Below the pieces are notes generated by a model. The model ran no database searches, had not been told where the DNA came from, and was given only the letters and a program-made list of their open reading frames with translations. The translations under genes and the position numbers were made by a program. From assembly GCA_017979445.1 (NCBI GenBank), contig CM030713.1, positions 31,277,915-31,341,914 of the forward strand: DNA of 64,000 nt, given 5' to 3'. The stretch's first letter is position 1. Every line of letters begins with the position of its first letter. This document shows, piece by piece, positions 25,901-37,259 of the stretch. Origin of the DNA: Akebia trifoliata (taxonomy: Eukaryota; Streptophyta; Magnoliopsida; Ranunculales; Lardizabalaceae).

Positions 25901-26257
25901 CAATTAAATGGAATTTTGCCCAAACTATCTATACCTAGGTTTTATTATTCTTTCTAAGAATCAATCAATCAAAAAAAAAAACCTAACCAAAAGAAGCACA
26001 GATTCATAATCTAAATCAAAATTTAAATACAGAATTAAATTAAAAAAAAAAGAGGTGATGATGATGCTTACGACGAAATGGGAGAGATTGAGAATGGTCC
26101 AGGCCATGCCAGGGGTGCAACCGAAGAGAGACAAGATCAAGAGCCATGAGAAGAAGAGGATGAAGATGTATGTGGTCCATACACCTGGGTACATAAACCA
26201 CTCCGTGTTCTTGTTCTGATCTGGTGGGGCCACTCTCTCTCCATAGATCTTCCCCAT
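22915..26257 (-). CDS. ORM1: ORMDL-family protein (regulator of serine palmitoyltransferase)
   Basis: Small ER membrane protein that binds serine palmitoyltransferase and restrains the first step of sphingolipid synthesis (known for ORM/ORMDL). Three coding exons on the minus strand: 26257-26072, 24716-24568 and 23053-22915, all GT-AG, giving 157 aa, the usual plant length. Exon 1 carries NKNTEWFMYPGVWTTYI and the first hydrophobic hairpin. Exon 2 carries HFFHWKKGTPF and GLTWWEQ. Exon 3 carries SHTTDYQHPMLFLNTLAVFV and ends KVRIFGINADQ. These blocks are near-invariant in plant ORMs. Introns are about 1.36 and 1.51 kb; the first holds a LINE 3' remnant. The symbol is given by family; ORM1 versus ORM2 cannot be told from this window. 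Confidence 0.93.
24940..25170 (+). mobile_element. LINE 3'-end fragment in ORM intron 1
   Basis: On the plus strand, 24974-25063 encodes WCKVFKEFKGVIFEDF, LVQWDSVCN and a stop. This is the C-terminal signature of plant L1-type elements; compare FDDFVFRWNSLCNH at the end of the LINE at 52439. It is followed by a C/T-rich 3' UTR and an (AATA)n tail near 25148-25170. Severely 5'-truncated and antisense to the ORM gene. Confidence 0.7.
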
Positions 26258-26609
26258 TTTTTTTTTCTTTCTTTCTTTCTGATCAGATTCAGAAGAAGTG
26301 AAGAACCTCTCAATCCATCAACCACTAAACAGATCTCTTCTTTTTATATTATATTTCCTTTTTTGTAAAGGAGAAGGAGAGAGCTCGAACTTCGAACCCT
26401 CAACAAATGAAAAACCAGAACACGAAGAGAATAAGTGTAGAGGAGCCAATGCCAATCAGGTCCTTGTTGTTTTTAGCCTTTCGATTGGGCGTTGATATTC
26501 GTTTTGGTTTATTTATGAAAGCCATCATTAAGTTGGTGTGGTTTACGTGGGACCCTTCTAATTGTAGAGTAAAGTTGTGGTTATTTTATTAAGAGCGTCT
26601 TTACTTTAT

Positions 26610-26802
26610 TTTTCTAGTTAATTATGGGTAGGAACGAGACCGAGTCGTCTCGGCCGAGACATCCGATTTACTTGAGTAGTCTCGAATTAGATTTTGACCA
26701 CTGCCTTCGAGTCAGAATAAATATGCCTTTGAGATGACTTGTCTACTCATATCGTTGAACTCATCAGAGTCGTCTCGATCCCGAACGAAATTTAAAACCA
26801 TG
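26610..26802. mobile_element. Partial CATGGTTT-family element
   Basis: The right end reads GAAATTTAAAACCATG, and the interior is rich in GAGTCGTCTCG / CGAGACGAC motifs, as in the elements at 43663 and 63732. A matching left terminal repeat is not visible, so the copy is truncated. It lies upstream of the ORM gene start. Confidence 0.5.
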
Positions 26803-26889
26803 TTTATGGGTGCACAAAGGTCAAGTGGGCCTTATGGCCCCCAATTCCACTTTGTTCACGTCTTGTATTAGTCCGTATAAGTTGGTCTT

Positions 26890-27200
26890 GACTCTTGACT
26901 AGAGTAGACAAAGAGTCCAACTAACCTTACTAAGTTAGTAAGGATTTCACCCTCACTAAGGGTCCTTGGGTTCAATTTGTGGCATACAAAACCATGATCA
27001 GATTTTCAGGGTGGAAAAAAAAAAAAAATTTTACCTTTGAATTTTAATTTTAAATTTGGGAGTTACATGGAAGTTCGGTCCATTCACCTTTCTTTGAGTT
27101 TTTCCATGAAATCTGAAGGGGTGTGGTGTTGGATTGCCAATGTGATAAATCATTTGAGCAAAACAACCCTTTGTAAGGCTAAAAATCTTTATTGAGCAGG
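26890..27200. repeat. Dispersed repeat related to 36876-37250
   Basis: Shared blocks in the same order: CCTTACTAAG, GGGTCCTTGGG, an A-rich run, CACCTTTGAA, GGAAGTTCG, TGTGGTGTTGGATT, CATTTG.GCAAAACGACC-like, then AAAATCTTA near the end. GTCCTTGGGTTCAA is B-box-like, so a SINE origin is possible. No coding content. Confidence 0.5.
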
Positions 27201-27764
27201 GAAAATATTTCTCAACCCAAAATTAGGGTTTTTCCATTCTACTGGCAATAAGTTATATACATCTGACTTGGATATCCGCATTAAATATCCTTAACAAAAT
27301 CAGATATGTATATCCAAATTATTTAGAATCAGATATGGATAGGGATATATGCTTCACCGGACCAATTGCCACATTGGGTGTATCTTGTGTTGGACGTGAT
27401 GATTGTTTAGACTAGAGCTGCTTGTGAGGGCCAAGCAAGCTATAGCTTGAAGGAATGGCTGAACACCAATTCAACTCAACGTTGCAGAACTACAGAGCAA
27501 GAGCACCAACATCCACAGCGGACCCAATGAATTTCCTAACATAGCTGATCGGAATCCAAGTTAGATTTCTCATCCAGACATTCTTACATAATAGCAGAAC
27601 CTACCTTTGAGCTTAATTTAAGATCTCTCACTCTTCCTCATCACATCCTTCTTCCCTCCCAAAGTTGTTCATTTGGTTGCCTTGAATGTATGAGCTACCC
27701 CATCTGTGACTCCATACCTGGTTCATGAATCATGATCACATTTCTTTTTTAACTTTTTTTGGCT

Positions 27765-28140
27765 AAGCAAGCAAGTGGAATGTATTAATATGGGAACATG
27801 GGAACAGTCTTACAAGAGAAAAAAAAAATCCCCAAATTTACAAGAGATAAGGATCTCCCCAAAAGGCAAACTTGGTAGTAGGATGAGGGAAAGATAAAAA
27901 GAACATAAAAGGGTAAGATTAAGCTTGGAACAATAAGCACTCTTTGGCTAGAAAATCTGCAACTTAATCAGCTTCTCCATCAGCATGGACCGCTCTCCAT
28001 GCTAGATTACCAAAACCTATCCAGCACTTGTTTTAATATGTGATCGAGTTCCCAATAATGCAGAGTCAAGACTTTATAATGATGTTTCTTGCTGAGATTG
28101 CAAGAAGCATTAGACCAACTAAAAGGGAACTAAACTCTGC
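27765..28140 (-). mobile_element. LINE RNase H / 3'-end fragment
   Basis: On the minus strand a broken frame reads WRAVHADGEAD then VADFLAKECL, typical of the C-terminal RNase H-like domain of plant non-LTR elements, followed by a T/C-rich 3' UTR. Stops interrupt the frame, so it is a dead 5'-truncated copy. It lies downstream of the BTB gene. Confidence 0.55.
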
Positions 28141-28676
28141 AAAGTTATTGGAATGAATACCAGAAGTTACTCGAAGAACAATCACATGTTTTTGCTTGAA
28201 CAATCAAATACAGAACCAGCTTTATGCAACCAAAAACACCAATCAGATCAGAGGATCCTCAGTTCCTCATCATCTGAAAAGAAATATTCTTTGCTGCAGA
28301 CAATTAACACAATGAGTCTAATTACCATTAAGAAACAAACAAGCTACTAAACACAATCATCCAACCCATACCTTGGAGTCCCGGTTATTGTCCATCCAAA
28401 AGGTGCCTTAATCAGATTGGATGTATATATATATAGTAGTTTCAAAATAACATCAACTACAGATGCGGGTCTATGACTCTCACCATGACATGCCACTTAA
28501 TGAAGTTGAGGATATGAGGGGGGGGAGGAGGGGGTTAGAGAGAGATGAAAAAAAGTTCACTTCTGTCATCATTAAGCAATGAAATCATTATCCATAAATA
28601 ACATTGCTTTATCCCAATTATTTTCAGATGGAAAACACTACCCATCACATTTGGTCACATTTTATCAGAAGAATTA

Positions 28677-29972
28677 TTAGAGGCTGATAGTGGCATTGCC
28701 AACCTCGTCAAACCCAACCAATAATCTTCTCTTTGCAGACTTCGCTCTGTAACACCAAACCTCAAAAGCCTCACTTAAGTCAGGATACCTCACCTGCTCA
28801 GTCTGCATCCAGTCGGCCATAATGTCAGCTTGGTCATTTGATGGCAGTGCCAGCACCAATGAGATGATCGCTCCTTCGATGCCTTGGCATAGGTCATCAT
28901 CCATCTTGTATGGAAAACCCATCTCCTCACTACCCTTGGCATCCAATAGAGGCTTCATCTTCCTTATATATGGAAGCCATATCTTCAGTAACTGCACCCG
29001 GGCCGGTGATGGAAGAATGACATTCCCATAGCCAACGGCCTCCAAGACCTTTGCAGCCACTTCTATCAGCTTCACTTTCACATCCCACATGATGGAATCA
29101 AATTTCTTGTCTTGAATTACTCCCAAGACATAATCTGAAATCTCAACCCAATTGGAAACAAAATCCTTCATTAAATCCATCTTGGGGAGTATGCTACACA
29201 TCCATTCCAAATCAGATAAACTCTGCAGGACTTTATTCTCCTCTGTCTTAAACAATGGGTCAGATTCTGACAGAAGGGGGGCTAGCTCCTTCATAAATAA
29301 AGAGAACGCATTGGAAAGACATAACTTGACTTCAGATTTTACTTCGTCGTTGGCTACAACCAATGGCATGTCTTCGTCTTCAACTAGCATGTATTCTACT
29401 TGTTCTTGAGCAGATGTTTTAAGTTCATCAGTGAAAGGAGGAGATGATCCAATAGCGGATGTAGCAAAGCGAATAGCTGAGAGGAAAACATCCTTCGTGG
29501 CATTTGGATCGACGGGTTGGATCCGGGCTAATATGGGCATGGCTAATGCACCCAACCCAGAGACTGCTTTCAGGATCTCTTCTTCTTCCTTGTCCTCCCA
29601 AGGCACGGCCTCCAAGTATTGGATGCAGCTCTGGGTGATCTCTTCACAATGCAAGGAAACTGATGTATGGAGAACCCCCAGAGCAGTTCTCACAGAGTCC
29701 CATGAGTCCACAAGTAAGTCCGTAGATACGTACAGCAACCTCAAAAGCTTAACATGGTAATCGTAATCAGATTCTGAGCAGTGAACCTCAATGCAGTTGG
29801 TAGAATCGGGACGAGAGAGCTGGTCTGCAAAGAATTTGCTCTTCTTTATAAGAATAGAGGAGTGGCAGTAGAACCACTCAGGTCTTCCCTCTCTGTTTCT
29901 CAAACGAAGAATGATATCACTAGTGGTCTGATCACCAAGTTCATAGGTCTTGGCTACCCCGGCTTTGTCCAT
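28677..29972 (-). CDS. BTB/POZ domain protein (At3g05675-like)
   Basis: Single coding exon of 431 aa. The N-terminal BTB/POZ fold is at about residues 17-120 (TSDIILRLRNREGRPEWFYC, then HSSILIKKSKFFADQLS). A C-terminal helical region with AVPWEDKEEEEIL, LARIQPVDP, SAQEQVEYM and ALPSNDQADI, ending in YPDLSEAFEVWCYR, matches the plant family typified by Arabidopsis At3g05675. Some BTB proteins of this type are proposed substrate adaptors for CUL3 ubiquitin ligases; that role is inferred. The start is the first Met, MDKAGVAKTYELGD, conserved in relatives. No in-frame break. The 5' UTR probably includes a long intron reaching about 32293. Confidence 0.93.
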   Translation of the reverse strand: MDKAGVAKTYELGDQTTSDIILRLRNREGRPEWFYCHSSILIKKSKFFADQLSRPDSTNCIEVHCSESDYDYHVKLLRLLYVSTDLLVDSWDSVRTALGVLHTSVSLHCEEITQSCIQYLEAVPWEDKEEEEILKAVSGLGALAMPILARIQPVDPNATKDVFLSAIRFATSAIGSSPPFTDELKTSAQEQVEYMLVEDEDMPLVVANDEVKSEVKLCLSNAFSLFMKELAPLLSESDPLFKTEENKVLQSLSDLEWMCSILPKMDLMKDFVSNWVEISDYVLGVIQDKKFDSIMWDVKVKLIEVAAKVLEAVGYGNVILPSPARVQLLKIWLPYIRKMKPLLDAKGSEEMGFPYKMDDDLCQGIEGAIISLVLALPSNDQADIMADWMQTEQVRYPDLSEAFEVWCYRAKSAKRRLLVGFDEVGNATISL

Positions 29973-32400
29973 ATGTTAAAATAAATACAAGAAGATTCAT
30001 GCTTTATATGACAAAAAGCAAAGTTTTCCTGATTGATGTGTAGCAGAATGAAATGAATCAAGATAAGTTCAAGAAAGAGAAGTTCAATGGAATCTTATTT
30101 ATAAAAATTAAAAAAAGCAATTTGAAATAACATTAAATATATGTGAAACACTGGATATACATAATCTTTTGCAACAAATAATTATAAATATCTGTTGGGA
30201 TAGGTTGAAATTCTCAAGGTGCTACATGGAGATAAGTCAAACTCAGAGGCTGACTATTGGTGAGGATGATCAGCTCACCATTCACAAAATCCAACCCTTT
30301 TTGAAACTTATAACCTGATCACATGAGGAGTTCAAGTAAGTCCAGAATCTTTTGACTGGGAATATCCTTTTGATAAACATAGAAATGTCATAGCAGACTG
30401 TCCTCTCGTGAAGAGATCCTCCTCACCAGAAATCAGCCCTTGAGTTGTGCATATGGGCCACATTAGATGGTGTTAAAAGAAATGCGTCAACATATCCTAA
30501 GATCAACAAATAGAACCAAGGAAAAAAGGGGTCTGTCAGACCTCTGTGAACTAAAGGCCCAGTACCATAATCAAACTTACTTTTTTTTTGGATATTCTCT
30601 TCATGTAGATGTGTTTTTTATATAAAAGGGGCACAATATCCTAGCACGAATCTTGACCCAGATTTTTGGGAAAAGGCTTTGATGATGAACAAAGATCTGT
30701 GCCCAAAGCCCAAACGTAGTAAGAAAAAACAAATAAGTTTTCCCACCAGAGTATTCAATATTGAACAATAATATAACTCAAGGATTTTCTCCCAAACTTG
30801 TTAAATTAGATCAAGTTTGGCAGATAATACTTTAATCATGGAAACAAGAAAGAAGAAACAGCTATCCTTCTATACTATGAATGGAATTGCATTTGGTAGA
30901 AATAATGATTAGGATATTGAGTTGAATACATATGAATGTAAGGTCTAATACCTAATATCCATGGTCCATCGAGGTAATCCTTCAGAGGATTCTCTTTCCG
31001 AGATGAAAAGTTTATTTCCAAACTATTGCGATAAGTCTAGTATTCTTGTTGGGATTGGGCTTCAAGAGGCAAATCAAAAGTAAACGGTCCTTTTCTGAGC
31101 ATAAGGGATTGGCCCGAAAGTACCAGTCAGGCTACCCGAAAGGCCCATTCGGGGGTTTGGGGCAGCTCCTCAAGGAGAAACTTCCTGGGTATATATATGT
31201 ATTTTTGGGCAAGGTTTTTTTTATTTTTTAATAATGTTTTTTGCGCTTTTGATTGCTCTATGAGGTTCCTTGCAGATGAGAGAGTTGCAGAGGTTTGAGA
31301 GCTTGAAATCTTTATTGTTTCTAGTGGATTGATCTCCCTAGCCTATTTGCCAAACCATGTAAATCCAATGCTCTTTGAGTGATTATTTTTTATTTTATTT
31401 TTGCTCTTGTTACACTTCCACACAACACAAAAAGAAGTACAATTTGGAGACAAGTATTAACTATTAAGCATATACAAATTGACCCTCACGAATATTTCCC
31501 AAGCAATACATTTATCAAATTCAAATTGGATTCAAGATCAATTTTTCAAGAGAGCTCACCAAACTTGTCGAGGAATTGACAATTATGCAAGTAGGTACGA
31601 AATAATTGACATCTACGCAACAGAATCCAACTTGAGCAGGAGCACTCGTTCACCTATCAAACTAATTCAAGTTGAGATTTTTTTTTTCAAACAATAGGCC
31701 CTATAAATTTTTTCCCTATGTTCTTATTGACTAAATTCAGTAAATGTAACCCTCCAGTGTTAATTAGTTATCAAAATTAATTCAAGTCGAGATTTTTTTT
31801 TTTTTCAAACAATAGGCCCTATAAATTTTTTCCCTATGTTCTTATTGACTAAATTCAGTAAATGTAACCCGCCAGTATTAATTAGTTATCAAAATTAATT
31901 GAAGTCGAGATTTTTTTTTTCAAACAATAGGCCCTATAAAATTTTTCCCTGTGTTCTTAGTGACTAAATTCAGTAAATGTAACCCGCCAGTGTTAATTAG
32001 TTATCAAAATTAAAACTTTTGACACCCAAACATTCTAAAAAACACTAAATGTGTTTCCATTTTAATTCCTATTTCACTGACTTCTCAGGTAGATTAATTC
32101 CCATTATGTTTCATTTAAGAGTTTTTAATTAAGCTTTCTAAACATCAAAATCAAGACTTTAACATGAAAACGAAAAAAAAATTTAAAAACAAACAAACAA
32201 AACTTCGGATTCCTGATTGATTCCGTAAAATTCAAAGAAAATTAAGGAACCAGAGAACTAGATCGATCAGTGAAATTCAAAGGCTTCTGACCTGAAAGGA
32301 AATCGATGGAGAAGCTCTGAAGATTTATATGCAGAGACGCTTAAAAGGCTCTGCAGAGGAGAAACCCTAGATACTTTTCCTAAGCCGTATACAGAGAACC
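29973..32400 (-). other. Probable 5' UTR and 5' UTR intron of the BTB gene
   Basis: No coding sequence. On the minus strand the segment 32400-32293 resembles a leader: CTAGGGTTTCTCC, then TTCTCCATCGATTTCC, then TTTCAG|GTCAGAAG, a good donor. Joining this leader to the single-exon BTB gene would need an intron of about 2.3 kb. This is inference; an unrelated non-coding transcript is possible. Confidence 0.35.
31657..32010. repeat. Three tandem copies of a ~115-bp unit
   Basis: Units start near 31660, 31774 and 31891. Each contains TTCAAGT.GAGATTTTTTTT, CAAACAATAGGCCCTATAAA, TTCTTATTGACTAAATTCAG-like and CAGTGTTAATTAGTTATCAA blocks. Very similar to each other, hence recent. Non-coding. Confidence 0.9.
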
Positions 32401-32449
32401 ACCAAACAGAGATCGAAGAGAAGAAGCCATGAGAGGGAAGATAAGTTTG

Positions 32450-34100
32450 TGAGGGTAATCCAACCGTCTATTTTACTTTACTTTATTATATTAAGATTCC
32501 CAATGACGGCCGATTTGTCAGACTTATAGCGTACTGTACTCCTGCGAGTTGGATTGTAAACTTACACTCTCTGTCTCCTTCTGCGCCAATAATGAACCTG
32601 GGAGGGTAACCACACTACCACAGACCTAAAATGAAATTAAAAAATAAATCACCAATCCGACTATTTTTTTATGTAGATGTGTGTTATGGATTACGTGGCA
32701 AGAAATGAAGATTCGGAGTATGATTGCAACTTATCTTCAGGAAGTATACAGGACGTATTTATATTATTTTCTAAAATTATTTAATCCGATTATAATTTGA
32801 GTCAGCAGGCCTTGGATGATTGGTTGTAAAAAGTGCATATCAGAGCAACTTGTGTCCTTTTTCGATAATATCAGACCAACTTGCATTGCGGCCCCCAACG
32901 TTAGTGATGGATATATAATGAACATTAAGGACTATCAACTTCCATAATTAAATAAATAAATAAATCAAAGGGAGGCATCTCTCATCAAGTGGGGCCTGTA
33001 TTAGATGATTGGTTGATGAGCATCTTGATCTTTCAATCTATATATTAGATGAAACTTGGACAGCTGGAAAAAGAATGGTTCGTGATAGAGGAAAAAGCTT
33101 ATATATCTAGGTTTAGAATTATTAAGTTGATCTGATTAAGACAACTATGGACTATAATACACTCAATAATTTATTTATTCTCGATTACTAATCACTCCAC
33201 ATCTTTAGATTGATTATTCTGTGAGCCGTGTCTTATATGTTGATGATCTAACTTGGGTTCAAAACACGTCCTCGTTTGAGTTACTAAACTCATTATATAA
33301 TTAAACTTAGTGAGTGGTGAAGAAGGAAAAATAAAAAAAATAAAATGAAAACTGCAAAATAAGAGATGGGTTTTCAATTGGATTAAGAGTACAGATTACA
33401 TACATCCAAATAGTTTCTTGTTTTTAGAGATCTCATAAGTACTAAAAGACGTTTATGAAAAAACTTAACAATTTGACAATTAAGGTTTAGAGCAAGAACC
33501 ACTATTTCAGAGCATAAAATTCAATTGCCAGCTTTTTTTTGGATTTCAATTAAACAATAATTCTCAATTAATTTCAACTAGAACCATTGTAAATTGCCAA
33601 TAAATCATATCAATGACCTTGGAGTTCTGAGATGGATTGGCTGTGACGGAAGAGGTGAATCGTTGAGTTAGACTTGGCCACGGATTGAAGGAACTTGAGA
33701 ATGTTGCGAAGAGTATGGACTCAGAAGGAGGAGAACTCGGCTCAAGCGTCTCTCAACCAGAGCGAAGGGCGAGTGTGACCTATATGTAGAGTCTATGGTT
33801 CTTTAGTGAAGAGACTAACTATCCCACAGGCATTGATGATTGTGACTCATCAAAATTCAAACTTTTCACCCACAACGCCTTCATTAAGTACATCTTTGCG
33901 TTATCTGAATCAAATTTCGTCATTCTTTTTCTTTAGGTGTATGGTGTACCCCTTAATATTAGGGTAATTTATAGATAACCCTCTTTATTTTAGTGAATAT
34001 TTGAGATACTCCTATGTTTTTCAAATTGAGGACATTTAACCTTAATCTCTAAATAGAGACTAATGAAATGACCCTTAACTTCAAACTCTAGCCAAAAACA
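32450..34100. other. Intergenic DNA with one exon-like patch
   Basis: Mostly AT-rich with nothing recognised. One GC-richer patch on the minus strand (33790-33610) stays open for about 30 codons (for example TLRNILKFLQSVAKSNSTIH) but cannot be assigned. Possibly a gene relic. Confidence 0.3.
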
Positions 34101-35480
34101 CCTAGGGCATGTTTGGAAATGGGAGTTGGAGTTACAACTCTCACCTTAGAATTTTAATTGGTTGTTTGGTTCACCAATTCCATGGAGTTGCAACTCCAAG
34201 AAGGTCCTCAACTCCCTCCCAATTTTAAAGGAGTTAAAACTCCCACCTGCGTGGATGGGATTTACAACTCCAAACAAAAATCTTTAATCCTAAAAATTGA
34301 GTTGATTCACATGAGTCATCTAGTATATAAATAAAGGTTGTCAATGGACCAAGTTTGAGTTGGGCTTTTTATGCTAAAAAATTAGGCCCTAACCCAACCC
34401 ATTTAATATCGGGCTGGGTTGGGCTTAATAAATAAAATCTTAATCAAAGCCCGATCCACTTCCACCAACATTCAGCCTATTTGCAGTTTGGGTCAAACCC
34501 ATTTTCAAAAACACTACAAGGTAAGAATCCCATAATTAATTCATAATAAGACTATTGTATATTGTATCTAATATAGTATAGCGGGCTGGGCCAACCAACG
34601 GGAGTACATTAAAAACCGAAACCCGGCCCTATTATTAAACGGGCTTAGCCTGGCCCGATAGTTAAATGGACTTTACAACTAAACCTAAACCCAATCCATA
34701 GCAGGTCAAACAGGATTGGACCAAAACCTGACCATTGATAGTTTTAATGTAAATCATTCAACTTACTTTACATTATTTATGATCTGGATTCCTACTTAAA
34801 CAATTATTATTTTTTAATAAAATAAGGTGATTAGAATAGGGCATAAAATGGGTTTGATTTTATCCAAAATTCAAGTGATTTGAATTTATCGGGTTTAGAG
34901 TAGATCCAAAGAAAAGTATGGGTCGAATATGAGTTGATGCCCCTTAACTCGATTCGGATTTGTGTTAGATACGGATTCATCCCTATCTCCGCCTTGATTT
35001 GAATGATTTATTGCTTTGAAAAAGGACGGTTGCTAAACTCCTAAATTTAAAATTAAAATTTAACTGTGGAAAATAATTTTTTATAAGTTTTGTTTTCTTC
35101 AAAATTTATAGAATTTCATCCTCTACATCCATGTGGCATCAGATCATGCTTTTAGGTGTTATAAAGTGATCTTTACAACCTTTAATAAGATTAGAAATCT
35201 TGCTAAGTTAGTAAGACAAAACTTACTCTAAATCTTAATATGCCGTTTCATCTCAAAAACCGAATTGACTTGCTCGATCATCTTGAATATTAATCGTTTA
35301 ACTCACTTTCATTACTTATAAAATGAATTTTATATTTAAATAATTATAATTTATAATGAAATAAAGTGAGAAGAAAATATTTAATCATATTTATTTAATA
35401 TAATAAATATTTAAATTAATAATTAATGTTAATTATTTATATATATAAAAAAAAACATAAAACCAAATTCACTCGACTAA

Positions 35481-36574
35481 GGTGGTGTTTGTTTGCGCTA
35501 TTTTTCAGTGCTTATTGCTGAAAAAAATTAAATTCAGCACTTTTGTCAAAATAGCGCGTTTGTTTACTCGTGCTTATTGTTGAAAATAAGTGAAAAAAAT
35601 TTAGCACTATTTTGATGCTGAAAAAAAGTGCTGAAGCGGTAAGCACTTCGCTTTTTCAACACGGACAAGTATGCCCTTGTTTTTTTGAGCATGGACAACT
35701 ATGCCCTTATTCTTAAAAGGATATTACCTCTTATATCCCATGGATAAGTATATAGACACCCCACAAATTAATAAACCCACACCATAGCTAAATTATTTTG
35801 TCTTATATGGGTTAAAATTTTTGGAATGAGTTGATTTTTGGTGAGGATGATCTCTACAATGAGGAGATCATTCTCACAAAAAATCAGCACATCTTGAAAC
35901 TTTTAACCCTATCAAAACAAGTTCAAGAATCGTAAATTGTCCTTTTTTTTTTTTTTTGAAAACTATTTTTAACGAGTTAGAAGTTTCAAAATAAATTGAT
36001 TTTTGGTGAGGATGATCTCTAGACCATATAAATTATCCTCACTAAAAATTTGGTCATTCCAAAAATTTTAATCCATATAAAACAAAACAAAAAATGGCTA
36101 TAGTGTGGGTTGCCCTTATTAATTCATAGGTGCTTTTATAATTACACATCCTTCATTTCCATCGAAAATTATTCATAAAAAATTAAGTTCTTTTTAAAGT
36201 TGATTTCAAATTTTGGTGACTTGTATGACATTATTATTTTTAATTTGAAATTTGTGGGCTTTTATAAATAGAAATTATTATTTATAAATTGAAGATTTGA
36301 GTATTATTTATTATTTAAAAATAAATTGTATTTTAATTTTATAAGAAATAATATATTTTATTGTGTTTGATAATAAATAAGCATTTAAAACATGCAAATA
36401 ATGTATAATATGATTGTAAGGGTAACAAAGACAATTTATCAGTTTCAGCAATGTGTAACAAACATGATTCAGCATCTAAACAAACAACTTTTTTAGCACT
36501 TAAATTCAGCGCTTATTAGTTTCAGCGTTTAATGCTATTCAGCACTTGTTTTTTTCAGTTTAACAAACAGCACC
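35481..36574. mobile_element. PIF/Harbinger-like non-autonomous element with TAA target duplication
   Basis: Left end GGTGGTGTTTGTTTG; inverted right end GGTGCTGTTTGTTAAAC. Both sides are flanked by TAA (35478-35480 and 36575-36577). Subterminal AGCACTT/AAGTGCT and TTCAGC/GCTGAA motifs repeat in both arms. No transposase frame. The double-hairpin MITE at 35755-36132 is inserted in its interior. Confidence 0.7.
35755..36132. mobile_element. Double-hairpin MITE, copy A
   Basis: Inverted ends share ATTAATAA, CCCACAC(C/T)ATAG and TTATATGG blocks. Inside are two hairpins made of GGTGAGGATGATCTC and its complement with GATTTTT/AAAAATC flanks, separated by a spacer with AAGAATCGTAAATTGTCC. Same architecture as the copies at 51502, 52256 and 57428. 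Confidence 0.75.
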
Positions 36575-36875
36575 TAAGTCATAATCTATCTTATCAAAAT
36601 TCAAGGGTTGAAGTTTTTTTTTTTTACAATTCCTAGGTTGAATTCCTAGACAAACCAAATATTAGAGTTTATTTGAGGAGTTATAACTAACTCCACTGAT
36701 TCCAATTCCAACTCCGATTAACTCCCACTTCCAAACACACCCCCAGGGCAAAATTATTATTATTTTTTAATTAAATTTCGAGATTCCATCTAAAATATTT
36801 CCTAGATCAAATATCATCAGGTAATGAGAATTACATATCATTATTCACGTTATGATCTGAAAATAATAAGAAAAT

Positions 36876-37250
36876 GAGTCCCCCTAACCTTACTAAGGGT
36901 CCTTGGGCTCACCTTCTTGGCACCCAAAAACATAATCCGATGCTTTAGGGTTGTAGAGGACAAAATTCTATTATTTTTGAAGAAAAAAAGAAGAAGTTAT
37001 TTTTCACCTTTGAAGTTCATTCTTAAGTTTGGGTATTATGTGGAAGTTCGTTAACCGTCCATTTTTAAAACGTTGAACCTAGTTTAAAAGAAGAAGAAAA
37101 AAAATTGATATATATATTTTTTTTGGATCTGAGTTTTTCGAACAAACTTAGAGGACTGTGGTGTTGGATTTCTGAAGTGGTTATTCATTTGGGCAAAACG
37201 ACCTTTAGTAAGACTTAAAATCTTACTATGTTAGTAAGGAAACAGTTTCA
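36876..37250. repeat. Dispersed repeat related to 26890-27200
   Basis: Shares CCTTACTAAGGGTCCTTGGG, GGAAGTTCG and TGTGGTGTTGGATTT with the copy at 26890-27200 and ends in TTACTATGTTAGTAAGG. Non-coding. Confidence 0.5.
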
Positions 37251-37259
37251 CCGATAAGA

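Larger units (their letters stand above)
34103..36748. mobile_element. Outer element of a nested transposon stack
   Basis: Left end GGGCATGTTTGGAAATGGGA; inverted right end GGGGGTGTGTTTGGAAGTGG followed by GAGTTAATCGGAGTTGGAAT. Both arms are rich in GGAGTT / AACTCC subterminal repeats (34105-34280 and 36660-36745). The middle holds a GTCAATGG-ended block (34334-34745), a PIF-like element (35481-36574) and, inside that, a hairpin MITE. I see no clean target duplication for this outer pair, so it may be two separate MITEs. Confidence 0.45.

Noticed and set aside
28822..29984. Plus-strand frames opposite the BTB gene
   Set aside because: Shadow frames created by the codon use of the true minus-strand gene; none resembles a known protein.
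31657..32010. Possible CRISPR-like array of regular repeats
   Set aside because: Only three long adjoining tandem units, no short repeats with unique spacers, and the genome is a plant's.
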